Source of the DNA: Xylocopa sonorina
Taxonomy: Eukaryota > Arthropoda > Insecta > Hymenoptera > Apidae
Assembly (NCBI RefSeq): GCF_050948175.1
Contig: NC_135200.1
Location: 1,612,001 to 1,676,000, forward strand
DNA length: 64,000 nt
Direction of reading: 5' to 3'
The notes beneath the pieces are model-generated. The model saw only the letters and a program-made list of their open reading frames with translations. It was not told the origin of the DNA and did not search any database. The first letter of the stretch is position 1. Every line of letters starts with the position of its first letter. Shown in pieces: positions 50,817 through 62,350 of the stretch. Both the position numbers and the translations under genes were made by a program.

Positions 50817-51809
50817 ATTGCTCGGAAGACGATTTACAACTAATTGACAACAAGATTCAAACGGTATTAAGAATAACTTAGTTAGCGTATTATTTAGATC
50901 AAACCTAAAAAAACAAAAATAGTTCGATTTAAGGGTGTCGCAGTTATCACGCGGAATTTCACCGTGCAGGGGATGAACATTGTTGGTATTTGCCGAAACG
51001 ATGCAAATTACCAATCACTGTTCTCCTTCGAGTATCGTCCACACCCTCGTCTCAAAAGAGCGGGAAGATACCTGCCCGAACGTGGAATCTTCGAAGACTC
51101 TCGGTGACGTTTTGGGAATTTCCCAAAGGTCAAGATCTCGGTCCGGTCCCATTTTAAGTGCACGGTTCGATGTTCTGCTGCGTGTACCTGTTGGACCGAC
51201 CCTTAAGAAATCCGTCGTTCACAACACGCGATGGCTATTAAGGACGTAAAAATTAAATATTCTCAAGACCACTGTGTCAAATGTCGCGAACGTTTACGAA
51301 ATTATTTAAAACGTCTTAATCTTAAAAATAGTCTTTTCGTCACGAACGTGTAATAAACGAAGTCTTCGAAGACCCCACGTTTTATTCGTTCGGTTGGTCG
51401 GAATGAAAGGACTAAATCAAATCTGGGGGGGAGGGGCGGGGGAGGGGGGGGGGGGGGGGGGCGATGAGTCTTCTTTCTTAACAACTGAACTCCCATCCAT
51501 AGAATTCTGAACTTATATAAAACTTTTCTTTCCATGACACTAGCACAGCCACTTTATATGTTAATTGTAATACTATTACTCGCTCTCGGCGATTAATTGA
51601 TTATATTATGGAGTATCAAGTATTCTGGATTATTGTCTTGTCTTTTCATAAACTTTTTTCATAAACATTTAAAATGTTTCTATTTTTCGAAATTGTGTTT
51701 TTATGCGATTCTGTTATTTCGAAATTTCGTTGAATTTCTATTTCTCTGTTATTTATAAATATTTCACTTTACACGATCATTATTATATTGTAAATGTATG
51801 GAAAAAAAT
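50817..51809. other. Intronic DNA with a long G-rich tract
   Basis: Mostly unremarkable AT-rich DNA with a GC-richer stretch at about 51000-51240. A purine tract at 51425-51461 includes an uninterrupted G18 run (51444-51461). No exon seen. Confidence 0.5.
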
Positions 51810-52456
51810 AAAGGACCCTATTCAAAAACCATATATTTTCGCCCCCAATCGATTTTGTTTAAACTTTGCATATTTGTAGATCTATATCTGTCTCATCAAT
51901 TGCCAGAGTCTCTATCTGTCGGGCCTTTTAATAAAGGGCGGGGGGGGGGGGGGGGGAGGGTCAAAGTACGCATTTGGCGAAATATTTCGGAGGCTATAAC
52001 TTTTGATTAAAAAAAGATATCGACTTGAATTTTGCGTCAAAAAATCACAAAAAAATTAAGTTTTCGAATGCTATATAATTTTTTCTTTTTTCAGAATTTT
52101 TAAGTCACTTTTTATGCTTTTTTCTAGTTTTCGGGTTAGTGAAAAATTGGGAAAAATTGCTATTCTCAAAATAGGTATCCCTAGATTTTAACAAAAAACT
52201 CAGTATAGGAAGCTCATTTTATGCTCTTTAAGTGGTATAAATCTTACCCTGGGGAAGCTTTTTGTTTAAAAGTTATAACATAATATTCGTGTCGATGCGC
52301 AAGCTGTGGACGCGAAATTCGAGCAAAACAAATGCTTTTCTTAACATATTGTGACTTATTATTAAAATTATTATCATCGGAGATTGAGATTATTATTGTA
52401 CTAGGAAGAATTCGTTTTTAAAAATACTTTTTAATTTAATGTTACTTACATTATTC
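51810..52456. repeat. Left long terminal inverted repeat
   Basis: 647 bp, reverse complement of 53936-54580 apart from small differences. It contains a G17 run at 51940-51956. The inner end stops just before the 3' end of the SWIM ORF. Confidence 0.93.
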
Positions 52457-52489
52457 CTCTTTTTCTAGATGTCCTTTTTCTTTTGTATG

Positions 52490-53008
52490 TTATTCATCTT
52501 CATCTTCTGTATCTTCCGATGTTGGTCTTATATGAGGAAAATATATGTTTAAAAAATTAGCTGATGCTGATAGATCACTGTATCGTCCAAATCCCAGGTA
52601 CCATATTATTGCTAACACATGAGCACAGCAATAAACAGTCCTCGCTCCGTTTCTACACTGGCAGTAATAACTTCTGACAGACGTAATTGTGGGCTGTGCG
52701 ATATCAATTAAAATAAATATCGAATAAAACTTCTGAGCACAGTGTCGTGATTGCAATTTAGCTTTTATGAACAATGGTGTCTGAATATCCAATCCATATT
52801 TGCTGAAGTCTGGAAGATAGCTTTCCTTGCTGATAAAAAATTGGTACTTTCTAGAAAACAAGTGATCCGCTATATACGACTTTGCAAGTGATAATTGATA
52901 TGATCCCGTGAACGATTTTAAGCACTTTAATGTCCAGGCTGGGAAGTTTTCATAATGTTCCAATGTCATGTTTTCAAAGTTTTTTATTTTTTTACAAGAC
53001 CTTCGCAT
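52490..53008 (-). CDS. SWIM zinc-finger protein of the DNA transposon
   Basis: 172 residues from an ATG at 53008 to a stop at 52490. A SWIM-type finger is visible at about 116-130: CQC, nine residues, then CAH (CxCx9CxH), followed by a hydrophobic helix. SWIM fingers in other transposons, such as MULEs, are DNA- or protein-binding parts of the transposase. The end is acidic (SEDTEDEDE). It overlaps the end of the transposase ORF by 25 nt in the -1 frame. It may be made separately from its ATG, or as a C-terminal extension of the transposase by frameshifting at the A7 run in the overlap. The role in transposition is inferred. Confidence 0.8.
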   Translation of the reverse strand: MRRSCKKIKNFENMTLEHYENFPAWTLKCLKSFTGSYQLSLAKSYIADHLFSRKYQFFISKESYLPDFSKYGLDIQTPLFIKAKLQSRHCAQKFYSIFILIDIAQPTITSVRSYYCQCRNGARTVYCCAHVLAIIWYLGFGRYSDLSASANFLNIYFPHIRPTSEDTEDEDE

Positions 53009-53904
53009 TCTACAATTTGCTGCATTATATTTGGTTTGTTTAGGTCTTTTAATAAAGTTGAAGCCACTTCTGGATCATCATTATCACTATATATTCGTTT
53101 AAAGTATGCGTTGTGAAGAGCACTTGCAATTTTAAAATCTTCAAACAATTTTGGGACACATTCTGAAGCTATAGCTGTTGTGAAATATTTAAATCTTTTA
53201 AGTGAGCTATTTACACTTTCTACTACCCATCTTTGTTTGGTGCATACTCGACTTTCGTTTGCTTCAGAGGTTGATAGTTGTTTAACTCCTTTTTTTAGCA
53301 GGGCAGGAATGACGACTTTGTAATTATTTTGTAGTATTTCATTTTTTACGTAGGAAAAGCCTCTGTCAAGAATGAAGATATCACCAGGTTTTAAAAAGTT
53401 CTTAAACCAATCGGTATTCATAATAAATCTAAAGATATCTGCATCAGATACTGTTGCTGCCCACAATTTATTTGGACCAAAAACATCCAATATATAACCA
53501 TTCGTAGTTACTGCCAGCATCGGTTTTAAAAAGTTCTTTTTTTTTTTACCACTATACGTCACTCTTTGGAAGCGATAATTCGTACTTTTATGCAAATAAA
53601 CATAAGTAGCATCCCATATGGTGATTATTGCATCATCATCTTCATTAATATTATTTATGCGGCGAGAAATTGCCGAAGTTTGTCTTTTAATTTTGTCCCG
53701 TGTAATATTATTTAAAAAATGTGGTACAAAGTTAGTCATGACTGTTTCTCTTACGGAAGATATCACTCGACTTATTGATGCCTGTGATAGATGAAGAAGA
53801 GAAGCCATTTCATTCTGAGAAAAACCATGGTATAAATGCATTAGATATGTCGCAAGCTTATTATTCAAATGGCATTCGTTTTTTCCAAAGCAATACTCAG
53901 CCAT
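52984..53904 (-). CDS. DDE_Tnp_4-like transposase
   Basis: 306 residues from the ATG at 53904; an open TTG frame starts at 53928, and a splice-like string ttattcttcag lies just before it. An N-terminal helix-turn-helix of the HTH_Tnp_4 kind (about 28-52, FSQNEMASLLHLSQASISRV) is followed by the DDE_Tnp_4 core. Asp98 is in IWDATYVYL, Asp180 in ILDRGFSYV and Glu229 in RWVVESVNSSLKRFKYF, a complete DDE triad for cutting and joining transposon ends. GYILDVFGP and SDADIF between them are typical of the family. It ends in KK-stop right after the heptamer A AAA AAA (52987-52993 on the plus strand as T7). No stop interrupts it, so the enzyme may be active. Confidence 0.88.
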   Translation of the reverse strand: MAEYCFGKNECHLNNKLATYLMHLYHGFSQNEMASLLHLSQASISRVISSVRETVMTNFVPHFLNNITRDKIKRQTSAISRRINNINEDDDAIITIWDATYVYLHKSTNYRFQRVTYSGKKKKNFLKPMLAVTTNGYILDVFGPNKLWAATVSDADIFRFIMNTDWFKNFLKPGDIFILDRGFSYVKNEILQNNYKVVIPALLKKGVKQLSTSEANESRVCTKQRWVVESVNSSLKRFKYFTTAIASECVPKLFEDFKIASALHNAYFKRIYSDNDDPEVASTLLKDLNKPNIMQQIVECEGLVKK

Positions 53905-53935
53905 ATTTAAAAATTCGGATTTCTCCAATCCTGAA

Positions 53936-54580
53936 GAATAATGTAAGTAACATTAAATTAAAAAGTATTTTTAAAAACGAATTCTTCCTAGTACAATAAT
54001 AATCTCAATCTCCGATGATAATAATTTTAATAATAAGTCACAATATGTTAGAAAAGCATTTGTTTTGCTCGAATTTCGCGTCCACAGCTTGCGCATCGAC
54101 ACGAATATTATGTTAGAACTTTTAAACAAAAAGTTTCCCCAGGGTAAGATTTATACCACTTAAAGAGCATAAAATGAGCTTCCTATACTGAGTTTTTTGT
54201 TAAAATCTAGGGATACCTATTTTGAGAATAGCAATTTTTCCCAATTTTTCACTAACCCGAAAACTAGAAAAAAGCATAAAAAGTGACTTAAAAATTCTGA
54301 AAAAAGAAAAAATTATATAGCATTCGAAAACTTAATTTTTTTGTGATTTTTTGACGCAAAATTCAAGTCGATATCTTTTTTTAATCAAAAGTTATAGCCT
54401 CCGAAATATTTCGCCAAATGCGTACTTTGACCCTCCCCCCCCCCCCCCCCCCCCCCTATTAAAAGGCCCGACAGATAGAGACTCTGGCAATTGATGAGAC
54501 AGATATAGATCTACAAATATGCAAAGTTTAAACAAAATCGATTGGGGGCGAAAACATATGGTTTTTGAATAGGGTCCTTT
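53936..54580. repeat. Right long terminal inverted repeat
   Basis: 645 bp, inverted partner of 51810-52456, with a C23 run at 54435-54457. The transposase ORF begins immediately inside it, so this arm must carry the promoter. Confidence 0.93.
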
Positions 54581-54734
54581 CATCATGTAAGAATTCGGTA
54601 AAGAATAATTAAATAAAAAGTCCCTGATGAACCATTTTAAGAGCTTTATTTTGTCGTTCGACAACTCTTTTCTTAGGCCTCCCACACGCCGTCCTTTTGG
54701 GCCTCTTTTCATCATTGTTCACAAGATGATACAA

Positions 54735-54750
54735 CCCCCCCCCCCCCCCC
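54735..54750. repeat. C16 homopolymer run
   Basis: Sixteen C bases followed by T, six C and TCC, about 155 bp outside the DNA transposon. Confidence 0.9.
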
Positions 54751-57700
54751 TCCCCCCTCCAATCAACCTTTGGGCCCTATTAACGACACGCGGTACTGCG
54801 CTCCCTATCTCGTCGCGCGTTACAATCATCAGTGGTTTGTTAATTTAAAATGAATAGTTTCCAAATAAAAGTCACTTTAAGCTGATAAATTGATCCGTGT
54901 AAATGCTCATCGACAAAAAAACTATAAATAAAATTACATTTCTACTAATTTCGTTTACCGCGCCATATTCGTTTGGTGTTACATTTCGATAACGTTCGAT
55001 GTTTCACTATTCCGATGGTTAAGCAAATGTAAACGGCGTCAAATCGAACGCTCAGGACATTGATGGATACGGAATCGTTACATCGACGTTTAACGTGTGC
55101 TAGTTTCGATGGGTCACTTTGTGATAGTAATTTGTTGCGTTTTACTGTTTTGCAATAAAATGGCTTCGATCGATCTTGTTTTAGACACTGTACAGAGTGT
55201 AACCTCGTACGAGCGAAGCGTTCCTTCGACGAAGGAACTAGAAAGAAGGACGTAGAAAATAAGAAATAAACAACATTTAAATTATATCCAGAAGTAACCA
55301 GCTCCTCCATCCTCTTTTTCGTTATATTTCCATTAAACCATTAGCTCTCCCCTTTGTCGAAATGAATCACGCAGTTTCCACTCCGGAACCCTGTCTGACG
55401 TTACGTGACAGTTTCTACAAGGGCAAAAGCATCGGCACGTCTTAGATATCGGAAGTGTTTCGGTGGGTACTGGATATCCACAAGTCCCATACATACCCAA
55501 CGTATCGAATCACCAAGTATCTTCGAAGAGCTTTCAGGGACACCTTCGTCCGTGCTGTGTTCGATTATCATAGAAATACGTGCCGTAGAGTCGTATCCAA
55601 CACGAGTTGGTGCTCTTCACTATCGGATATGTATAATACCCGTCGAATGCATTTACACTTATTACGTCCGTTTGTTTTCATTTTTTGGACAATGCCGTTG
55701 GCGCAAGGGATCAACTGGAGGATGAACTGGTTCCGATAATACAGTGGATGCGCAATATATGTTTCATTTCGAAGTTAATATCGAATGGCTAAACTATATA
55801 TTTATTTTTCTGTCGCATATAATTATGTTTTCATGTAACCAGAAGAGTCTAGTATTGCAGGGATGAAACGTGAAATCTGATGAAAAAATGTCCCATTGAA
55901 AGATATGCCAATACTTTCTGTAGCCACTGCAGTTACATCTATCGTTGAGTGCCTTCCTAGGTACGAAAGTACAGTGAAACTCCATTAGTAATCAAAGATA
56001 AAGCTCCAATTACAAACTGTATACTCTCATTGTCAATGCATACGTGCGATTAGCAATAAATGAAATTACAACTGTTACATCTCGAATTCTGAACAAAACA
56101 ACTTAAATATTGGGAATCTGATTAAGGCCAAAATGAACTTGGACAGCTTTCATCTCGTGCATGCCGCGTGTAAAGTGAGCAGTGGCGAAATGGTGCCAGC
56201 AGATTCGGCTCTAACATTACCGGAAATGGTTGGTCGGTGACAAGGAGCCAGCGGATACCGGAAGTGGTGGTGGCTCTAGATGATAGCTGAGGTCGCTATG
56301 GTGGTATGCGGCCCATTTAAAGGTTATACGTTACCAGGTGGATGTCCGAGCGACTTAGAAGGACGCAGCCATCGCGATCGTTGCTAATATTGTTAACCCT
56401 CCAGACCCTCCTCTTCCTCTGTGGTTTCACTGTTTTTCATGTTCCCAATCAAGGTTAACTATTACCTCGATAATTTCTTTATCGTTTGGCTAGATTGACC
56501 GCTTGATCGATAAAAAATTGTATGCCACTTTGATTTTAATTTTGCTAGAGATTTGCTTTCGTTCTTTTAATCTCGGGTGTGATTCGATTTTGGAATAGTT
56601 TCAACTTTCTTTTACGAATTATACTTTTTTAAGGACATACAGAATGTTCATCTGTATTCTCCTTCTTCTTTTTTCTCTCTTTTGAAGTAAATGTAATTGT
56701 TATATGATGGTGTTTTATTAAAACTTTTTTTTTACACTAAAATAGAATTCGACAGAAGTAAACGTTTCAAAAATTCAGCTAGTGTATCCGACAACATTAA
56801 ATATTTCCTTTAATCAATCATAGAATCGCAAGTTGTCAAAAAAGCAAGCAGCAAACATTAATCAAGGAAATAGGCCGTGGCAGCCTTCAATCGCCGCTTC
56901 GTCGGCTATTCATACCCAATTGCTCTTACTCGGGCGATACGTGAAAAATGTACCTGTCTTACGATAAACCATGAAACGATCAACGAAATCAGTCGAAAAG
57001 AGAGAAGACAGCAGTTTTTTTCCCCAGACTACGTACACCCTACATTCGAGTCGTTGTAAAAAGCAGCTAGCGTCTAATTAACTTGTCAAACGCAGTCTAT
57101 CATCACGCCGCAGAAGTGTCAAAGAGCTTGTCAACCCTTGTGGTCAGCGTTTCTGTTCGTGCCGTTAGGATACTTGTGAGGCTAAAGAAAATGAAGTATC
57201 GCGTGCAAGACAGTTCTTTGTGCAACTACGTGCCTGTTACAGATTGAAAAATGTTAAAGATGGGAACTCGAATTAAAAGGACTGATTTCGGCGATTCCCA
57301 TCAGCGTTTGCAGATGCAGACTAGAAATTGTACAGTTTTTAAATAAGTTGATGTTTTATAAAATTATATCAGAAATAAGGATAACGTTATTTTCTATTTA
57401 TCTTTTATTTCCGTTCCAATCGAACCGTTTCCGAACAGACAACTGTTTTATGAGTTGAAATAATAAATACAACAAAGGCTGATTCTTTTTTCCAATTGTA
57501 AATGTGATGTGAAAAAAATGCTCAAAATTGTTCGAAGGCATAACGATATAAGTAAATAAAATGGTTTTCAGCAGAGTGAATTCGATGGAGAATAGTAATA
57601 AATGATTGATTTTGCATGTTTGTTTAACGTTATAGAATTTAGTTGTGCAGTTTATCTTATTTTTCATTTATGTATTTAATAAAATCAAATTTGTATAAAA

Positions 57701-60426
57701 AAATTTGTGTAAATAGTTCATTTCATTGTTCAAAAAACATTTATAATTTTTTAAAGTTTACAGAGAAACAATACGAATTGCTAACAATGAAAAAAATATT
57801 TCCAATTAACGATAGATTCACTTTTGTAAATTAAATACATACATATCTGTAAGACGTAAATGAACTATAAGCTAGTAATTTCGAAGAGAGTTAGAACCGT
57901 TTTTAAAAATCCTTGCGGCCTTCGAAGACGTCTCGTCATCCCTCCTTCGGTGGCCTTCAAGAGGTGAAGCCGCTTGGGTATCCGCAAACGGAACTTCGCT
58001 TACATATCTATTAACCGCGTTCATTATTGTAATTAATTATAACGAAGTACCGTATCTCTCAAAGGTTTTTGCAAGCTATCTCAAAATGCTGCCAGAAGAT
58101 AGCAGGTATCTCCGCAATTTCTTTAATAAATATTTAACGGCACAAAATCAATTTTCTAAAATTTATTTAAAAAGAAGAGGAAAACTGAAAAGATATTCTT
58201 CTAGAAACAGAGACAGAGAAAATCAAATCGCAAAACCTCATTGGGCGCCGCGCCAATGTAAACTCAGTGGCGTTCCATTATAATGGATACGCGGAACGTG
58301 ACCGATCGATGCAACCTTTCCATTTGTTATACGTTGCGGCGTCTATTCTTTAATCAAAGCCACCCACACGCGAAACCACCGGCGAATATTTGATCGATAA
58401 GTAATCCACTCAGCAGGTTCTCCGGGTGATCGTTAAATAAATAGGTGACATGATGCTCCGTTTACGCTGCACGAAATTTACTCTTTCGTAAGTTCGCCAA
58501 TTTTGTTTAACCAACACCGCCCGTTACTTTTATCCTATTCCCCGTCACAACAATATTAAGATATAGTTTGTGTAAACGAGAATTTTTTTATCCGGGGATT
58601 AACGGTGTTTCCGTTCGAGGATCACTGGGACAGTTGTCCACCCGAGTATATTTCTCTACAAACGCTTATTTCGAATTTTAACGATGATGTAATTGCAAAG
58701 TTCTGATTCCGGTGAAGCATATTTTATTTAATTAATCATTTCTAGGTCTATAATGGTAATATTAGTTAGCGGACATCTTTCAGATGTATTGTATTAAAAT
58801 CGATATCCTAATCTTCATTGAGATTTACGACGAATCCATGTAGAATCCGTTCCCCCCGGAAGGCGGAATCCTGTTAGTCCCGCGGTCTAATTCCCATGTG
58901 GTTTCCATCGTTAATTCGAATTTGCATGGTCGATTATGCAGAAGACAGATATGACAAGGTTTATGAAAATCGATCGATTAAAAAATAATGTGGAAAGCTA
59001 ATTTACTTCGTTATAACTTACTGTTTTCTTCGCGACGAACAGTTATTCTTTTATGATAAATTGCTACATTCTAATATTTCGATTTCTTATCTTATGTACA
59101 AATTGCATGAAAATGATTAGTAAGATCCAGCCGAGGGAGTTCCTAAGCTGCTTGCGCTTTTGCGCGCTTGTATTTTATTATATTGTTAGACACTCGTTTA
59201 TTAACGCAGGTTCCGCGCCGCTTGTCACGGGCTTCGAAAACAGGTGGAAGTTATCAGGACGCAACAGGCACGGCCAAACAAGATTGTTCGATAGCTGTAC
59301 GATCGGCTCAATTAACAATGCGTCCTTAGCCGTCGTCAAAGGGCTCGTTTGCAAAAGTTAATGGGTCTGCCAATAATTTCGTGCGTAACGAGGAATAACA
59401 GGGCTGTCGTTGTCTATTAGACGCCGTTCGAGCAGTAGATTCACTTTCCGCTGCTTAACGTATCGATGATTGCTAATTACTCATATTATATTGTAATTAC
59501 CCGTTTCGAGCCATGTCGTATACGTGTATGGTGGGTCTAACGGAATTTCTGACAAGATTTTCGATTAACTTCTACGGCGAGTTTACCTTTACAGCCCGAG
59601 CAAAGTAACCAAGTCAGGAAGTTACGTATACACACACCAGGGAACGCAAAGCTGATTTTCGAAAAGAGAAGGAAAAAACGGAACGAAGGATGTTGGGTAA
59701 TGGAAGCGGAGTCAGGACTAATTAAAATTGGCTCCATTCAAATTGGTTCTGCTTGTCGAATTACAACCACTCGTTTCATACGAGAGAAATCTTGGCGTAA
59801 TAGGTAATCATCAGTGCATTTGTCTCTACAAATGAGAAGAGAGTAAGAATTTCTCGAACTAGATTTAGTTTCAAAGTGGTAGCAATCACCCAAAAACTAT
59901 TTCAGATTCAGAAACACATTGAACCAATTTCAATTTCAATAATCGATACTTTGATCGTTTACGGAATAGAAAAGTTTAAACGGATACACCGGTCGATGGA
60001 ATGAAGAATGCACGACTTGAAATCGAAATTAACGAAGTACGACATCGTTTGAAAGCTATAGGCGAGCCGCGACGATTTTGACCGCTTTATCAGGTAAGCA
60101 GAAAACCCCTTTCATCCCATCCAGCAATTAAATCGAGACCAATTGTGTTAATTCCGGTAATTGGCGCGCGCGACGAGCTGCCGAAAACGGTGGTAGCTGG
60201 CCGGCGGCTCGCTCGCGAGAATCGAAAATGATCACCGATTCCAATACATCGCGTATAATTAAACCGCGGCCAATTGTCCGCCGTTTCGTAATAACCGACG
60301 TTTTCATCGGAATAACAATTTTGTACGGCGAAAAGTCTCGTGGAAATTCGAGCATGTCGACGTTTTCGGCGGAAATTTGTCGCGTTTCGACGCGTGCCGA
60401 TGAAACGATGCAAGAGTGCGTGGGTA

Positions 60427-60451
60427 GGGGGGGGGGGGGGCGCGCGCGCGC

Positions 60452-60489
<38 letters not shown>
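60427..60489. repeat. Composite repeat: G14, (CG)6, (GA)18
   Basis: A G14 run is followed directly by six CG units and, after GT, about 18 GA units. It lies within a GC-rich island of the intron. Confidence 0.93.
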
Positions 60490-60491
<2 letters not shown>

Positions 60492-62252
60492 ACGCGTGTG
60501 TGTAATAGACGAGTATCGATCGTTGATACCGGATCGATCGACACGTTTTAAATGGGACGAAGAACCGGTCGGTGGCCTACGTCGTCTCGAATTTCGCGGG
60601 CTGTTTGTAATTAAAAGCTCCTCCCTTTTGGCCCAACGGGAAATTAACGAGCCGCCGGATTAATTAACTCCCGGCACATTTCGCGGACGATTATTAGATT
60701 CATAATTGTCTGGAAACTTGGACGCGTTTAAATATTTTTTATTTTTTACATGTTTCTCTGCAATTTTTGTCAAGGTTTGTACCGTTCGCACTTTTCGAAA
60801 TCTTGGTAAATTATAGATTCAGATGTTTTCAAAAATTCAACCGGAGACGTTTTATTAAAGAATGAAAACAGCGTGGGTAGTATAATATTTTTAATAGGGA
60901 TATATATTATCCTTAAGGAGTGAAATGTTACGGGAAAACTGAAACCAGAGAGAGATGCTAAACGTGTCCTACGGAGAGTACTACAATATTTAAAAGTTAG
61001 CTACGAGGATACTAAACCGTTGAGAGATTTCATCGGTTTGGTAGCTTTGAAAAGAATGTTAATCACAACGTAGGAAGTAATAAATTATTAATGATACCTT
61101 CTAGCACCTATCGTCCCCTTTTGCAATCAACAATTTCCTTTGCAGATAAAGTTTAACGAGTGTTAAACCATCAACTTACCGAATCAAGCTTTGTTCACTT
61201 AAAAATCACTCTATACAATACAATATTTCCTATAAATATTGTACAATAGAACGATATTTTTTTCTCGAGCATTATTTTACTGTATGGAACATTTATCGAC
61301 ATATTATTATTATTTGTAACACCAGGAAAGCAAGTTAAAATGTGCTCGAAAGACATTCTCTTAACGGAGCGGCGCAACCGTGAAAAGCGAACCGAAAGAA
61401 GTATCTGTCGGTGCGCGTGCAGAGAGAATGTGTTCGATTGCGGTGTTGAAGATCAGCCGGAAGTTAGCATCTGGAAACGGAGACAAAGGAAGGAAAATAA
61501 AGTGGTTAGAGGCGGGTTTCGGACGGGAGATTCGATCGAAGATCGGAAAGGAAATCGAATTACGTTTCGCTGCAGCTACCGAGCTAAGAAAAGGGTGGAT
61601 AATGGGCAGTGGAAAACTGAAGCCAACGAGATGGACCGGGCACCTCGGATTACAGCTGCACCATTCCGCTCTCGTGTTCTAATTCCTCCTATTTACAAGA
61701 GCTTCTTACGATCTTGAAAAGCGAGCCAGTTCGCGGACTCGCCATCTTCGAGTTCTGATTTGTTCTTTAACACGAATGTTTAACACGGTCCTTGGTGCTT
61801 TGTGAAATTTTTTTAACTTAAAGAATTCTGCTTATATCTTGTATAAAGACACGAAATCTGACTGTTCCCTTTTCTTTTAAATGAAACGAGAAATGATTAA
61901 CATTTTTTTAGGATATTCAATAATGAAACATATTAATTGCAGGAAATTGAAATATTGCTAGGTACTTGTTTTAAACCGAAATGTTTTAAAACTTCGCAGA
62001 CTTGTTATCGGTCGCACTCGCGTTCAAAAACATTCTGTATATAACATACTATTGATTAATGATTAAAGGAAATTATTGATTAATGATAAAAGGATAATAT
62101 ATAATTGTTCTTCGGTTTTATGAACTCACCACAGAGTATAATTCTAAATGTTTCCGACACTGAGAAGAAACTGATCCGTCCATGTTCGAATCATCGATTA
62201 GAATATGGGATATTGAAAGCAATGTTCCGTGCAATTTCTATATAGAACTCAC

Positions 62253-62350
62253 CATTAATAACGTGTACGTTGACGCTGGCTCTCTCCGCCACAGTGGGCA
62301 CGCAACTATAGTTCCCAGAGTCGCTTGGTTTTGCATGGGTGATCCTTAAT
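62253..62350 (-). CDS. dpr: DPR family Ig protein, exon with Ig-domain end
   Basis: A 98-bp internal exon on the minus strand. The acceptor (ggttccattacag) precedes A, which completes a codon. Then 32 codons are read and a final G is split across the donor G|gtgagt. The peptide contains SDSGNYSC, the DxGxYxC signature of the F strand of an Ig domain, whose Cys pairs with one in an upstream exon. VNVHVIN, the G strand, follows. In DPR proteins this is the end of the second Ig domain, and the next residues are GEHPAAMQHG, exactly what the exon at 19598-19701 supplies. The gene product is expected at the neuronal surface. The open frame runs on both sides of the exon, but the splice signals and the homology mark the limits. 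Earlier exons are outside the window. Confidence 0.88.

Larger units (their letters stand above)
51810..54580 (-). mobile_element. DNA transposon with long inverted repeats, DDE_4 and SWIM ORFs
   Basis: A 2771-bp element with inverted repeats of about 645 bp (51810-52456 and 53936-54580), beginning AAAGGACCCTATTCAAAAACC at both ends. The arms are nearly identical apart from the length of a G/C run (17 and 23) and scattered single differences, so the copy looks young. The 1.48 kb between the arms is filled by two overlapping minus-strand ORFs, a DDE_Tnp_4-type transposase and a SWIM zinc-finger protein. The transposase places it near the Harbinger/ISL2EU (IS5-like) group. The flanks (aaaaaaat and catcatg) do not show an unambiguous target duplication, so the superfamily stays open. 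Confidence 0.92.
19702..62252 (-). other. Terminal intron of the DPR gene, about 42.55 kb
   Basis: The intron begins on the minus strand with a strong donor (G|gtgagttc, GT at 62252-62251) and ends with a pyrimidine tract and cag at 19704-19702. Both exons fit phase 1 and together read IN-G-EHP without disruption. Long introns are usual in dpr genes. All transposable elements found in this window lie inside it, together with GC-richer islands that could be enhancers. No alternative last exon was recognised. Confidence 0.8.
54581..62252. other. Intronic DNA next to the DPR Ig exon
   Basis: No exon or clear transposon. A C16 run (54735-54750) is followed by another C-rich string. GC-richer islands at about 58840-58960, 59205-59480 and 60080-60680 contain CpGs and TAATTA-type homeodomain-like sites; they may be enhancers of the gene. 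A composite simple repeat lies at 60427-60489. Confidence 0.5.
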
